From Nitrosospira sp. 56-18 (GTDB taxonomy: Bacteria; Pseudomonadota; Gammaproteobacteria; Burkholderiales; Nitrosomonadaceae), in NCBI GenBank assembly GCA_001899235.1, contig MKVR01000024.1:35046-83190 (forward strand): a DNA stretch of 48,145 bases, given 5' to 3'. The notes under the pieces were generated by a model, which was not told the origin of the DNA, ran no database searches, and saw only the letters and a program-made list of their open reading frames with translations. Positions within the stretch are counted from its first letter, which is position 1; each line of letters starts with the position of its first letter. Shown one piece after another: positions 8,429 to 16,648 of this stretch. Made by a program: the position numbers and the translations under genes.

Positions 8429-10225
8429 TCAGAAGGCGACCGCGATGGAAAAGTGCATGCGCAGCTTGCCGTCCCTTTGTCCTCGCGCAAGATCCAGCGC
8501 CAGCGGGCCGACAGGACTGCGCCACCTGATTCCGGCGCCATATCCGACAGCCAGGTCCAGGCTCCGCAGGCTATCCGCGGCATCGCCCACGTCGGTGAAA
8601 ATCGCCGCGCCCCAGGTGGGGGTAATCCAGTGATCGTATTCAATCGTGCCAGTAGCCATGACCCGGCCTCCGACCACGGCTTGTCCCTCGTGCACGCCCA
8701 GGCTCTGGAAGGCATAGCCGCGCACCGACTGGATGCCGCCTGCCCGAAACAGGTATTCCTGCGGGATACCGAACCGGGAGGGAGCAAACGTGTATCCCAT
8801 TTCTCCCCGCAAGAATAGAACGTGGCGTTTGCCGATCGGGTACCAGAATTGATGGCGCACGTAGGTGCGCAGGAAATCCTGGTCGGAAAGCACCTCCTTG
8901 CTGCCACCGCCGATGCGCAATTCGGTCGCGCTGCCGTCACGGGGAAACAGCGGATTATCGATCGAGCGATATCGTATTTGTCCATCCAGCATCAATGTCT
9001 GGTTGATCTGGTGCAATCCTCCTTTCGGGGCGCGGTCTTCGCGTTGCCAGTTGAGAAAGACTCGTGTTTCCACCGCTCCCGCCAGTTGATTGCGGCTGAG
9101 GCTCACTTTTTCCCGCATGGTTTCCAGTTGCTGGATGAACGTTCTGTCCAGGCTGCCTCCCGCCGAGAACCAGCGCCCTTCCTGATTAGGAATGCTATCC
9201 AGTGTGGCTGAGAGAGTCTGGCGCTTTTGCTCTATGCGCAATACGCTGTTCAGCTGCAAGGCCTGGTCCAGGAGATCGTTATGCGTGTAATTGATCTCTC
9301 CCCGCCCGCCGGTGTTGGAGCTATAGCCTGCGCCGACCGATATCCGTTGCGATTTGGCTTCCGTCAACGCCACCTCAACCGGGGCCGCCTGGTGCATTGT
9401 GCTATCCGGATCTACATGAACGCTGACGGAACTGAACTGGGGCAAATTCTGCAGCTTCGTCTGGAATGCGAGCAACTGGTCCCGACGGTAGGGATCGCCG
9501 GCCTTGAAGGGAGCAAGGCCGCTTATGAGCGATTGCTCGTAACGGTTGAGTCCCTTTATCACCAGATTCCCATAGCGAAAAGCCGGGCCGGAATCCAGCC
9601 TTACCAGGAGACGAACGCGGGCGGCGGCGGCATTCACCACTGCCTTGCTTTCCTCGACGGAAGCGGCGGGATAGTCTTCACCCGCAACACTGGACAGCAA
9701 GACGGCCTTGGCTTCCTCCCAGGCCGCAGAGCGGAATGGCTGGTCCACTCCCAGGCTCCAGGCAGCCCGCAACTTCCCTATCCGCGCGCGCCGTCCCGGC
9801 TCGTCAGCTGCGATATCTCCCTTGAATTCGATATCGAGCTCCGCTACCAGCGTTCGCGGCCCCGGGTCGACATGCAGCACCGGCGGCTTATCCGGCGACA
9901 GGAACTCGAGGGTTACCGAAGGGGTAAAGTAACCCTCGGTAGCAAGCAATTCGCCTATCTCGCGCTTTGCCCTGCGTATTAAAGCGGCACGCAAGGTTTC
10001 ATCCTCCACTGGCGCATGGGGCAGCTGAAAATGGGTTTCGAGCAGCGCCCGCACCGGCTCCGGTGCATCTATGGTGACGGTGGCAGGCTTGCTCTTTGTC
10101 CAGAACCACTGGGCCTCGGCGGCGCCGTTATTTAGCGCCAGCAGAAAAAGCACAAGAGTCGATACGAAAACGGAGAGGCATGATCGTGCCGAACGGAAAC
10201 GGAATAGGTACTTGAAGATAAACAT
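8429..10225 (-). CDS. tamA: Translocation and assembly module protein TamA (Omp85/BamA family)
   Basis: This is an outer-membrane Omp85-family protein of about 600 aa. After a signal peptide (ending near AAEAQ) come about 220 residues that fit three POTRA domains (for example the segment FRYGNLVIKGLNRYEQSLI). The C-terminal 16-strand barrel follows, with the family's gate motif VRGYAFQSLGV and a last strand ending IAVAF, an aromatic C-terminus typical of outer-membrane barrels. TamA works with TamB, whose gene lies just beyond the intervening transporter gene. The reading frame is open further upstream (to 10288). ATG 10225 or ATG 10237 fits the signal peptide best, and neither has an ideal ribosome site. 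The stop is convergent with the TehA-like gene. Confidence 0.93.
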   Translation of the reverse strand: MFIFKYLFRFRSARSCLSVFVSTLVLFLLALNNGAAEAQWFWTKSKPATVTIDAPEPVRALLETHFQLPHAPVEDETLRAALIRRAKREIGELLATEGYFTPSVTLEFLSPDKPPVLHVDPGPRTLVAELDIEFKGDIAADEPGRRARIGKLRAAWSLGVDQPFRSAAWEEAKAVLLSSVAGEDYPAASVEESKAVVNAAAARVRLLVRLDSGPAFRYGNLVIKGLNRYEQSLISGLAPFKAGDPYRRDQLLAFQTKLQNLPQFSSVSVHVDPDSTMHQAAPVEVALTEAKSQRISVGAGYSSNTGGRGEINYTHNDLLDQALQLNSVLRIEQKRQTLSATLDSIPNQEGRWFSAGGSLDRTFIQQLETMREKVSLSRNQLAGAVETRVFLNWQREDRAPKGGLHQINQTLMLDGQIRYRSIDNPLFPRDGSATELRIGGGSKEVLSDQDFLRTYVRHQFWYPIGKRHVLFLRGEMGYTFAPSRFGIPQEYLFRAGGIQSVRGYAFQSLGVHEGQAVVGGRVMATGTIEYDHWITPTWGAAIFTDVGDAADSLRSLDLAVGYGAGIRWRSPVGPLALDLARGQRDGKLRMHFSIAVAF

Positions 10226-10397
10226 GGCAAAGTGCATCACCCCGTGGAAAAACTGATCCACAAGGCCGGAGAATGTTCCTGCGGCCAAATTCGGTTAGAG
10301 TTTTCTGCCTGACCGCACCGGGCATGCGGGTTGAAGCGCCCGGATTCAGAGCTGCAAGCAAAGGCTTGCAAAAAGGAATGATGTGATCAACTTGAAG

Positions 10398-10433
10398 CTA
10401 GGGAAGAGCTTGTCCAACTCTTCCCCAGGAAAA
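10398..10433 (+). repeat. Dispersed intergenic repeat, copy 2
   Basis: CTAGGGAAGAGCTTGTCCAA and the following CTCTTCCCC match the stretch at 1565-1604 with only a few differences and one single-base indel. It lies in the 300-bp gap between tamA and the downstream mlaA gene. Just beyond it (10438-10456) is a short inverted repeat, CAGCTC/GAGCTG, that could act as a weak terminator for the mlaA transcript on the minus strand. Confidence 0.45.
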
Positions 10434-10528
10434 TGCCGAACAGCTCTTTAGGGAGCTGCCCAGAAATTCCCTATATAACCATATGATACCGAGGTACCGT
10501 TACTGCTGCAACGGGAAATGATGCTTCT

Positions 10529-11308
10529 TTATTTTGATGGGAGCCGGATGGGTTCATCGTCCATCAGGTCATCATAACTCTCCGGGGGCGGATTCCCATC
10601 GTATATCACATGCTTGCGCTGTTGCAGGTAGCTGTCGCGCACGAACAGGTAGGGATCCAGCGCGGCCTCATCCCGAAGCCGCATGGGACCGGTCAGCCTC
10701 GCCCGTTTCTGAACCACACCGAGGGTGCCGAGCGGAATGGTGACCGGGGCACCGACCACATAGACACCTGTCCAGAAAAGAGCGCTGGTCAACATGCTTA
10801 CCGGAATGCCCGGCGCATCGCGGTTACTGCTGGGTCCAAGCAGGGGAATGAAGAGATAGGTCTTTGCATCGACACCCCATACCCCCAGCGTTTGCCCGAA
10901 GTCCTCGTCATGCGCCAGCAGGCCCATCGGGGTCGCCATATCGAAGAGGCCCACCCCGCCTATGGTCGTGTTGACGACAAAACGCAATGTGTCCTGAAAT
11001 CCCTGGCGTATCTTTCCCTGCAAAAATCCATTCAGGATTACATTCGGATAGGCGAGATTATCGTAAAAATTCGCGATGGAATGCTGCATGCGGATGGGTA
11101 CGTATTCGGTATACTTGTTTGCAACCGGTTCCAGGATTTTTCGGTCGAGGACGTCGGTGATGTTGTAGGATTTACGGTTGACATCCTCATAGGGATCAAT
11201 CGGACCCATGGCTTCGCCAACGTCGCCTCGCGGACGCGGGGCGGCACAACCGGTTGCCAGCAACGTGCAGATCAGCAGCGAGGCCGCCGCTCGATGATGA
11301 TGCCTCAT
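10529..11308 (-). CDS. mlaA: MlaA (VacJ) family outer-membrane lipoprotein, second copy
   Basis: This is a 259-aa MlaA/VacJ homologue. It has a lipoprotein signal with lipobox LATGC, the family core PIDPYEDVNRKSYN, NFYDNLAYPNVILN and the strongly conserved HDEDFGQTLGVWGV, then LGPSSNRD. In E. coli, MlaA forms a ring in the inner leaflet of the outer membrane and removes misplaced phospholipids, passing them to MlaC and the MlaFEDB transporter. No mlaC or mlaFEDB is in this window. ATG 11308 is preferred because of AGGTG 3 nt upstream; GTG 11314 is also in frame. The gene starts 16 bp after the stop of a close paralogue, so the pair is a tandem duplication and surely one transcript. The C-terminal tail (SYDDLMDDEP) differs most between the copies. 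Confidence 0.93.
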   Translation of the reverse strand: MRHHHRAAASLLICTLLATGCAAPRPRGDVGEAMGPIDPYEDVNRKSYNITDVLDRKILEPVANKYTEYVPIRMQHSIANFYDNLAYPNVILNGFLQGKIRQGFQDTLRFVVNTTIGGVGLFDMATPMGLLAHDEDFGQTLGVWGVDAKTYLFIPLLGPSSNRDAPGIPVSMLTSALFWTGVYVVGAPVTIPLGTLGVVQKRARLTGPMRLRDEAALDPYLFVRDSYLQQRKHVIYDGNPPPESYDDLMDDEPIRLPSK

Positions 11309-11324
11309 GTTCACCTATATATGC

Positions 11325-12107
11325 TCAAGGCTGTGGCCGGACCGGAGATTCTATTTCCTTGGATTCCTCGTAGCTTTCCGGCGGCGGATCACCATCGTAT
11401 ATCAAATGCTTGCGCTGCTGCAGATAGCCATCGCGCACGAAGAGATAAGGATCCAGCGCGGCCTCGTCGCGGAGTTGCATGGGGCCGGAGAGCCGGGCGC
11501 GCTTCTGAATGACGTCAAGGGCGCCAAGCGGCATCGTGACCGGTGCGCCGACCAGATAGATGCCCGTCCATAGCAGGACATTGGTGGCGACGCTGACGGG
11601 AATGCCGGATATGTCGCGGTTGCTGCTGGGTCCCAGCAGGGGAATGAAAAGATAAGTCGTCGCATCGACTCCCCAAACGCCCAGAGTCTGGCCGAAATCT
11701 TCGTCATGCTGCGGCAACCCCATCGGTGACGCCATATCGAATAATCCGGCAAGGCCGATGGTGGAATTGACCACGAAGCGCAGCGTGTCTCCAAATCCCT
11801 GGCGCACCTTGCCCTGCAAAAAATCATTCAGAATGACATTCGGATATCCGAGATTATCATAGAAGTTTCCGACGGAACGCTGCATGGGAAGCGGCACATA
11901 ATCCATGTAGACATTGGCTACCGGCTCCAGGATCTTCCTGTCGAGGATATCCGTGAGATCGTAGGACTTCCGGTTAAGATTCTCATAAGGATCGATCGGG
12001 TCGGTTTCCACTTCTCCCTGAAGTGGAGGATGCGTGGTAGCGCAGCCTGCCAGCAGCAGCGCGCATATCAGTGGCAGGATCAATCTTTTATGGCTATCTT
12101 TCATCAT
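11325..12107 (-). CDS. mlaA: MlaA (VacJ) family outer-membrane lipoprotein, first copy
   Basis: This is a 260-aa MlaA/VacJ homologue and the upstream member of the tandem pair. The signal peptide ends in lipobox LLAGC. The family motifs are all present: PIDPYENLNRKSYD, NFYDNLGYPNVILN, HDEDFGQTLGVWGV and LGPSSNRD. It should be anchored in the outer membrane and act in phospholipid asymmetry. Identity with the downstream copy is high across the whole mature protein and is also obvious at DNA level (for example around GGATCCAGCGCGGCCTC), so the duplication is either recent or kept similar by gene conversion. Two Met codons start the frame; either could be used. The stop at 11325 lies 16 bp before the next start. 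Confidence 0.93.
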   Translation of the reverse strand: MMKDSHKRLILPLICALLLAGCATTHPPLQGEVETDPIDPYENLNRKSYDLTDILDRKILEPVANVYMDYVPLPMQRSVGNFYDNLGYPNVILNDFLQGKVRQGFGDTLRFVVNSTIGLAGLFDMASPMGLPQHDEDFGQTLGVWGVDATTYLFIPLLGPSSNRDISGIPVSVATNVLLWTGIYLVGAPVTMPLGALDVIQKRARLSGPMQLRDEAALDPYLFVRDGYLQQRKHLIYDGDPPPESYEESKEIESPVRPQP

Positions 12108-12438
12108 GATGGGGACAGGAAAAAATGGAAGTATGTAAGGGATATGAAGGCAAAATACCCTTCATGATCGCTTCCGGCCTCTCTTTTCTTTTTTTCTCTT
12201 CGTGCATAAGGTGCTGGCAGTGGTTCACACAGGGCTTCCGGACAAGGATGAAGATTTCCCATTGGCACACCCCGGTCTTCCTCCGGCATCCGTCGGCTGA
12301 CTGGCGGGCCTGAATAACTTGCTCATAACATCCTTACAGAAATATAACGGTTACCAGGCGCAGGCCTATAGCTCCAATATCCCATTGCAATCATCCAGCG
12401 GCTGAGGTATGACGTAGCTTTTTCGATAAACATCGCAG
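12108..12438. other. Divergent intergenic region, mlaA pair / secreted protein
   Basis: These 331 bp separate the minus-strand mlaA pair from a plus-strand gene and should hold both promoters. I see T-rich stretches (around 12180-12200) but no convincing -35/-10 pair. Short open frames here have no ribosome sites and no recognisable product. Confidence 0.4.
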
Positions 12439-12933
12439 ATGAAACCGAGCACGCCTTTCCCAAACCGCTATCCCGGCATATGGCCAGTTGTTGCGAAGGC
12501 CACAATCCTCTGCATCGGCGTGGCGCTATTGCCATCAACCGCACCCGCATCTCCCTTCCTGCGTTGCAAAGTCACCCAGGGTGGCATGACCTATACCGAA
12601 GATTTCCTGCCAGGCACTGACCCCTATTCCGTCCAGGCAAAGGACATCAACGGTCAGTTTCAATTCAAGGCGGTTGTTCTCGGAACCGAATCGCTGGAAT
12701 CCATCAAAATCTATACCTACTACCGGCAACAACACCAGGTAGTACTGTTGCATGAAGCGCGATATCTGCCCCCATTCAATCAAAACGTGCCAAGCGGCGA
12801 GAATACTCCGGGAAACGAGAACAGTCCAGACTCTGCCTCCTACGCTACGCTTACCGGCATCAATTATCTTTATTCTCCAGAAGTCGAGCAAGAGTTACGG
12901 TACGGTTGCGCACTCTTAGAGGCACCCGAGTGA
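12439..12933 (+). CDS. Hypothetical secreted protein
   Basis: This 164-aa protein is not recognised. It has an N-terminal hydrophobic segment (about residues 17-35, VVAKATILCIGVALL) ending in an Ala-rich SPase I-like site (TAPASPF), so export to the periplasm or beyond is likely. The mature part has two Cys (one in LRCKV near its start, one in YGCAL near its end) that could form a disulfide. It also has beta-strand-like segments rich in Tyr and Thr and a low-complexity Asn/Ser/Pro/Gly linker (about residues 115-135). The segment around FKAVVLG and IKIYTYY looks like a compact beta fold. No clear ribosome site precedes the ATG. It converges with the pqi operon (89 bp between stops). Confidence 0.6.
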   Translation: MKPSTPFPNRYPGIWPVVAKATILCIGVALLPSTAPASPFLRCKVTQGGMTYTEDFLPGTDPYSVQAKDINGQFQFKAVVLGTESLESIKIYTYYRQQHQVVLLHEARYLPPFNQNVPSGENTPGNENSPDSASYATLTGINYLYSPEVEQELRYGCALLEAPE

Positions 12934-13022
12934 CACAGTTCCCATTTGCACCGGGCGCATGCCGGGAACATACCGGGACCAATTGCGGAATCAAAAACTG
13001 GGGAGGAGCGAAAAATGCAGGA

Positions 13023-13661
13023 TTACTCTCCCCTCGGGGACGGGCAAACCACGGCTTGTCCCGTATCCAATTCTGCAAGATTGCGCGATATCTCCCCTGC
13101 GACCCGCGAAACTGCCTGGCGCACCCCTTCGACCACGCCATCTATGCCCCCGCCGACAGATTCCGATAACTCGGAATAACATGCCGCACCGCGGCTATTC
13201 GTGGTGCGCGTGATCGTCCAGTCAAATCTCGCGTTAACGGCTTTCCCCACCACCGCATCGAACTGGCTTAGTTCGATCGCAATCCGATAGGCGGGCTGGT
13301 CTGCCCCCCGGCGCCCGCGCGTTTCGTTTATCGCGCCGATCCGGCTCGCAATCCGTGTTGCAAAGGCATCGCGCAACTCATGATTGAAGTGCGAGGACCA
13401 TCTGTCCTGCTCCAGGATGAAAAGCCGGGATGCCTGTCCCTGGGTGCGGATGACAAGTTGCGGGCGAGCAAGCCGCTCAGGCACGCGGACGGGCATCACG
13501 TCGATGAAAACAGGGCTGGAGGAAAGAGACAGCATTGAATCACTGGCTTCGGAGATGCCCGATGGCTCCGAAAGGGTATAAAACCGGGTTTCCGGAATCG
13601 AGGCGCAGCCGGCAGCGAGCAGGGCGGCCACGGCATACAGGACATGGCGTTCCCGTGTCAT
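13023..13661 (-). CDS. pqiC: PqiC, outer-membrane lipoprotein of the PqiABC system
   Basis: This is a 212-aa ABC-type transport auxiliary lipoprotein (DUF330/PqiC family). It has a signal peptide with lipobox LAAGC, followed by the family's first strand RFYTL and the mid-region LVIRTQGQASRLFILEQDRW. In E. coli, PqiC is an outer-membrane lipoprotein that docks the PqiB MCE needle, giving an envelope-spanning lipid path. Its ATG overlaps the pqiB stop by 4 bp (ATGA), so it is translationally coupled and last in a four-gene operon. The C-terminal part (about 150-212) is helical with conserved Arg and Glu residues, as in the family. Confidence 0.9.
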   Translation of the reverse strand: MTRERHVLYAVAALLAAGCASIPETRFYTLSEPSGISEASDSMLSLSSSPVFIDVMPVRVPERLARPQLVIRTQGQASRLFILEQDRWSSHFNHELRDAFATRIASRIGAINETRGRRGADQPAYRIAIELSQFDAVVGKAVNARFDWTITRTTNSRGAACYSELSESVGGGIDGVVEGVRQAVSRVAGEISRNLAELDTGQAVVCPSPRGE

Positions 13662-15334
13662 CTATCATTTCCCCGTTTACCGCGAATGACCGACTCCGGG
13701 TGGCGTTCGAAATAATCCGTCAAAATTCTCAGCGAGGCAGCCGCGCGGGCTAATTCCTGCAATGTTTCGCGCAAATCCTGCTGCAGCGGCGCATCCACCG
13801 ACAGCGTGTGCTCCACGGCATTCACCGTGCTGCGCACATCCTTCATGGCCGCCATCATCTCCGGCGCCACGTCGTCGTTCAATTTTTCCGCCAGTTGGCC
13901 GGTACTTTCCAGCGTCTGCTTGAGCACATCCAGCGATTGCTGCAGATCCCGGCCGATCTCGTCGAATGGCACCTTGCTCAGCTTGAGGGCGATTTCAGAG
14001 ACCTGCATCTGAAGCTGGTCGGTACTGCTGGGAATGGTAGGCAAATGCAGGAAGGAGGAGTCAGCGGATGCCATGTCACGAGCATCCTTGTCGATTGAAA
14101 CAGGCCCCGAATGAAAATCGAAAGCGATGTAAGTCTGGCCGGTAAGAAAATTGCCCGTTCGCAACTGTGCGCTAAGACCGCGCTTGATCATGAGATTCAG
14201 GCGTTCTTGCGGCGAATATTTCGATTGCTTGCGGTCCTCCGCAAATTTTCTGCCGAGACGGTTCGGATAAACTTCCACCAGCACCGGCATGCTGAATTCC
14301 TTCCGCTTGCGATCGTATTCGATGCCTATCGATTTGACCTGCCCCAGCACCAGCCCACGGAAGCTGGCCTCGGCGCCCGGCGCCAGGCCGCGCACGGATT
14401 GCTTGAAATTGAGCAGGATCATCTGCGGTTCTCCATCATCCTCTTCCAATGCCCTGGCCTGGCTTTCCGCCAGAAAGAAAGCGGTATTTTCGTTGGCGGG
14501 AGGTCCTGATCTGTCATCCGGAGACGCGAATGACAGGCCCCCAAGCACCACGGTGGACAATGATTCCGCCTTGAGCGTGAATCCACTCGCATTGACTTCC
14601 ATATCAAAACCACTGGCATCCCAGAAGCGCGTATTGATGCCTACGAATTTGTCATAAGGCGCATTGACGAATATCCGCAGGGTGATTCCCTTGCCATCCT
14701 CGTCCAGATCGAACGCCGTGACCTGGCCCACCCTGATCCTGCGGTAATAGACAGGCGAACCGATATCCAGAGAACCGATATCCGTGGCACGCAATACATA
14801 CTGCTTGCCGGAGGAGTCGCGCGTAACTATGGGTGGAACCTCCAGTCCGGTAAAGGTATCCGCCTTGTCGGTTGACACGCCCGCGTCGGCGCCGATATAG
14901 GATCCGAACAGAAGCGTACTCAGCCCGGATATGCCGGACCCCGCGATACGCGGCCGCACCACCCAGAAGCGGCTGTCGGCCGCGGTAAAGCTTCTGGCCT
15001 CCTTCTTGAGCTGAACACTCACCAGAACCTGCGAGCGGTCTTCACTCAGGGTGATGGATTGCACCGTGCCGATATCGACCTCCTTGTACTTGACCTTGGT
15101 CTTGCCCGCCTCCAATCCTTCCGCCGTGCTGAAAACAATGGTGATCCCGGGGCCCCGCTGGATCAAGGTATTGACCGCGAGCGAGATCCCGATGATAGCG
15201 GCGAGTATGGGGATCAGCCAGATCAACGACGGAATCCAGTCCCGCTGGCGCACCCTCTCAGGCACGGCCATGGCCTCGGTGGGTCCTCCGGCACCTCCCG
15301 ACTTATCGTTTCTACCCTGTTCGTCGTCACTCAT
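13658..15334 (-). CDS. pqiB: PqiB, MCE-domain intermembrane transport protein
   Basis: This 558-aa protein has one N-terminal membrane segment (about 35-55, LIWLIPILAAIIGISLAV). Three MCE (MlaD-like) domains follow. The first begins GPGITIVFSTAEGLEAGKTKVKYKEVDIG, the second begins near GSPVYYRRIRVGQV, and the third has SVRGLAPGAEASFRGLVLGQV. A long C-terminal helical region (about 440-540) includes LQQSLDVLKQTL-type heptads. This is the PqiB plan: stacked MCE rings and a coiled-coil needle crossing the periplasm to carry lipids. It overlaps pqiA2 by 8 bp and pqiC by 4 bp. The N-terminal cytoplasmic tail is Gly/Asp-rich. Confidence 0.94.
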   Translation of the reverse strand: MSDDEQGRNDKSGGAGGPTEAMAVPERVRQRDWIPSLIWLIPILAAIIGISLAVNTLIQRGPGITIVFSTAEGLEAGKTKVKYKEVDIGTVQSITLSEDRSQVLVSVQLKKEARSFTAADSRFWVVRPRIAGSGISGLSTLLFGSYIGADAGVSTDKADTFTGLEVPPIVTRDSSGKQYVLRATDIGSLDIGSPVYYRRIRVGQVTAFDLDEDGKGITLRIFVNAPYDKFVGINTRFWDASGFDMEVNASGFTLKAESLSTVVLGGLSFASPDDRSGPPANENTAFFLAESQARALEEDDGEPQMILLNFKQSVRGLAPGAEASFRGLVLGQVKSIGIEYDRKRKEFSMPVLVEVYPNRLGRKFAEDRKQSKYSPQERLNLMIKRGLSAQLRTGNFLTGQTYIAFDFHSGPVSIDKDARDMASADSSFLHLPTIPSSTDQLQMQVSEIALKLSKVPFDEIGRDLQQSLDVLKQTLESTGQLAEKLNDDVAPEMMAAMKDVRSTVNAVEHTLSVDAPLQQDLRETLQELARAAASLRILTDYFERHPESVIRGKRGNDR

Positions 15335-15956
15335 CCGGTTTTTCTTGCTCCGGTGCGCCGGTGTCCCACATCAACCGGGGATCGAAACTCATCGAGGCAA
15401 ACATGGTGAGCACCACTACCGCCGCAAAAGCGACGATTCCCGGTCCGGCATGAACGGTGGCAAAACCCTGGATCTGCACCAATCCCGCCAACAGGGAAAC
15501 CACAAAAACATCCAGCATGGACCAGCGGCCGATCAGTTCGACGATGCGGTACAGTCTTGTCCGTTCCAGGAGCCGCCAACTGCTGTGCCGCCATGCCGTG
15601 ACCAGAAGCAGGATCATGACGGCCAGCTTGAAAAGAGGCACCAGGAAGCTGGCGATAAACACGATGACCGCCAGCACCCATGAGCCGGAAGTCCAAAAAT
15701 AAATGATGCCGCTCATGATGGTATCCTGCTGCTCCTCCCTGGGGAAAGATGCGGTAATCATTACAGGCAGCAGGTTCGCCGGAAGATACATGATACAGGC
15801 TGCAATCACCAGAGCCCAGGTTCGACTGAGGCTATCCGGCTTCCGTGGATGCAATCTCGCGCCACAGCGTCCGCATCGATCATGAGCCTGGACATCCTTC
15901 CACAACGCGGCGCAATGGCCGCACAGCACCATGCCAAGCCTTGCAGCGGTCTTCAC
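15327..15956 (-). CDS. pqiA: PqiA-like membrane protein, second half (paraquat-inducible protein A)
   Basis: This 209-aa inner-membrane protein matches the C-terminal half of E. coli PqiA. It has a rubredoxin-like zinc ribbon (CGHC at 12-15, CGRCGARL near 28-35) followed by four hydrophobic segments and the family motif SGSWVLAVIVFIASFLVPLFKL. PqiA proteins partner with the MCE protein PqiB at the inner membrane. Here the two PqiA modules are encoded by two separate genes that overlap by 4 bp, whereas E. coli has one fused gene of about 417 aa. The ends are clean, with each gene having its own start and zinc ribbon, so this is an ancestral or stable split rather than a frameshift. It overlaps pqiB by 8 bp. 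Confidence 0.9.
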   Translation of the reverse strand: MKTAARLGMVLCGHCAALWKDVQAHDRCGRCGARLHPRKPDSLSRTWALVIAACIMYLPANLLPVMITASFPREEQQDTIMSGIIYFWTSGSWVLAVIVFIASFLVPLFKLAVMILLLVTAWRHSSWRLLERTRLYRIVELIGRWSMLDVFVVSLLAGLVQIQGFATVHAGPGIVAFAAVVVLTMFASMSFDPRLMWDTGAPEQEKPDE

Positions 15957-16648
15957 GGCGACTCCGGCTTCGCGGTTACGGCTTTTTCAGCCGATGGAGC
16001 GGCACTGGTCCTATCCGCCGCTGTCGCTAGCTTTTTTCTGCGTTCGGGAGGAGCCATATGCCAGATATACCGGGGATTGAATGAGAGCACCGAAGCAAAA
16101 AGCAGGGCCAGCCCCCCCAGCGCCCATAGGGCGGGGCCGGGGAATACAGTTGCCATGCTCGTCAATTTAACGAACGCGACAATGGCACCCAATAGCAAAA
16201 CCTCCACCATCACCCAGGGACGAAAGGTTTGAATCATGCGCACCCATAGATTGAGCCCATGGGATCGTCGTCCGGTCCCGCTTATCGAAATCAGCAGATA
16301 AATCAGCCCCAGAAGCTGAAACAAGGGAAACAGAATGGTAGTGACAAATACCAGAAATGCCAGCAAATACATTTCTTCCGCGCCCAGCGACAAAACCGCA
16401 CCCATGAGCGTCGTATGATTGACGGCGCCATGGAATTCCAGTCCGGCCACCGGAAAAACGTTGGCGATAACGTACATGAACAGGCTGGCAATCGTCAGAG
16501 GCAAGACACGCCCGACATGGTCGCGCATGTCGCGCTCCAGCTCCGCGCCACAGCGGCTGCAACGGGCAACCTCGTTATGGCCGAGCGTCAGTCTGCGATG
16601 AACAGCATCGCATTCCTTGCAAGCGATCAAGTCGGGTAGTTGCTGCAT
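15953..16648 (-). CDS. pqiA: PqiA-like membrane protein, first half (paraquat-inducible protein A)
   Basis: This 231-aa protein is the first gene of the pqi operon. It matches the N-terminal half of E. coli PqiA, with CKEC (10-13) and CSRCGAEL (30-37) zinc-ribbon cysteines, four membrane segments with FMYVIANVFPVAGLEF, and a short Ala/Lys-rich cytoplasmic tail. An AAGG ribosome site stands 6 nt before the ATG. The stop overlaps the start of the second pqiA-like gene by 4 bp. Together the two proteins presumably form the inner-membrane unit under the PqiB needle. The operon name comes from paraquat (SoxRS) induction in E. coli. No regulator gene or recognisable operator for such control is visible here. 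Confidence 0.9.
   Translation of the reverse strand: MQQLPDLIACKECDAVHRRLTLGHNEVARCSRCGAELERDMRDHVGRVLPLTIASLFMYVIANVFPVAGLEFHGAVNHTTLMGAVLSLGAEEMYLLAFLVFVTTILFPLFQLLGLIYLLISISGTGRRSHGLNLWVRMIQTFRPWVMVEVLLLGAIVAFVKLTSMATVFPGPALWALGGLALLFASVLSFNPRYIWHMAPPERRKKLATAADRTSAAPSAEKAVTAKPESP

Noticed and set aside
7456-8985. 509-codon open frame on the minus strand
   Set aside because: It is antisense to the TehA-like gene and out of frame with tamA; its translation is Arg/Ser-rich without any family feature.
12104-12313. Two overlapping frames of about 60 codons upstream of mlaA
   Set aside because: They lie in the divergent promoter region without ribosome sites and with unlikely compositions.
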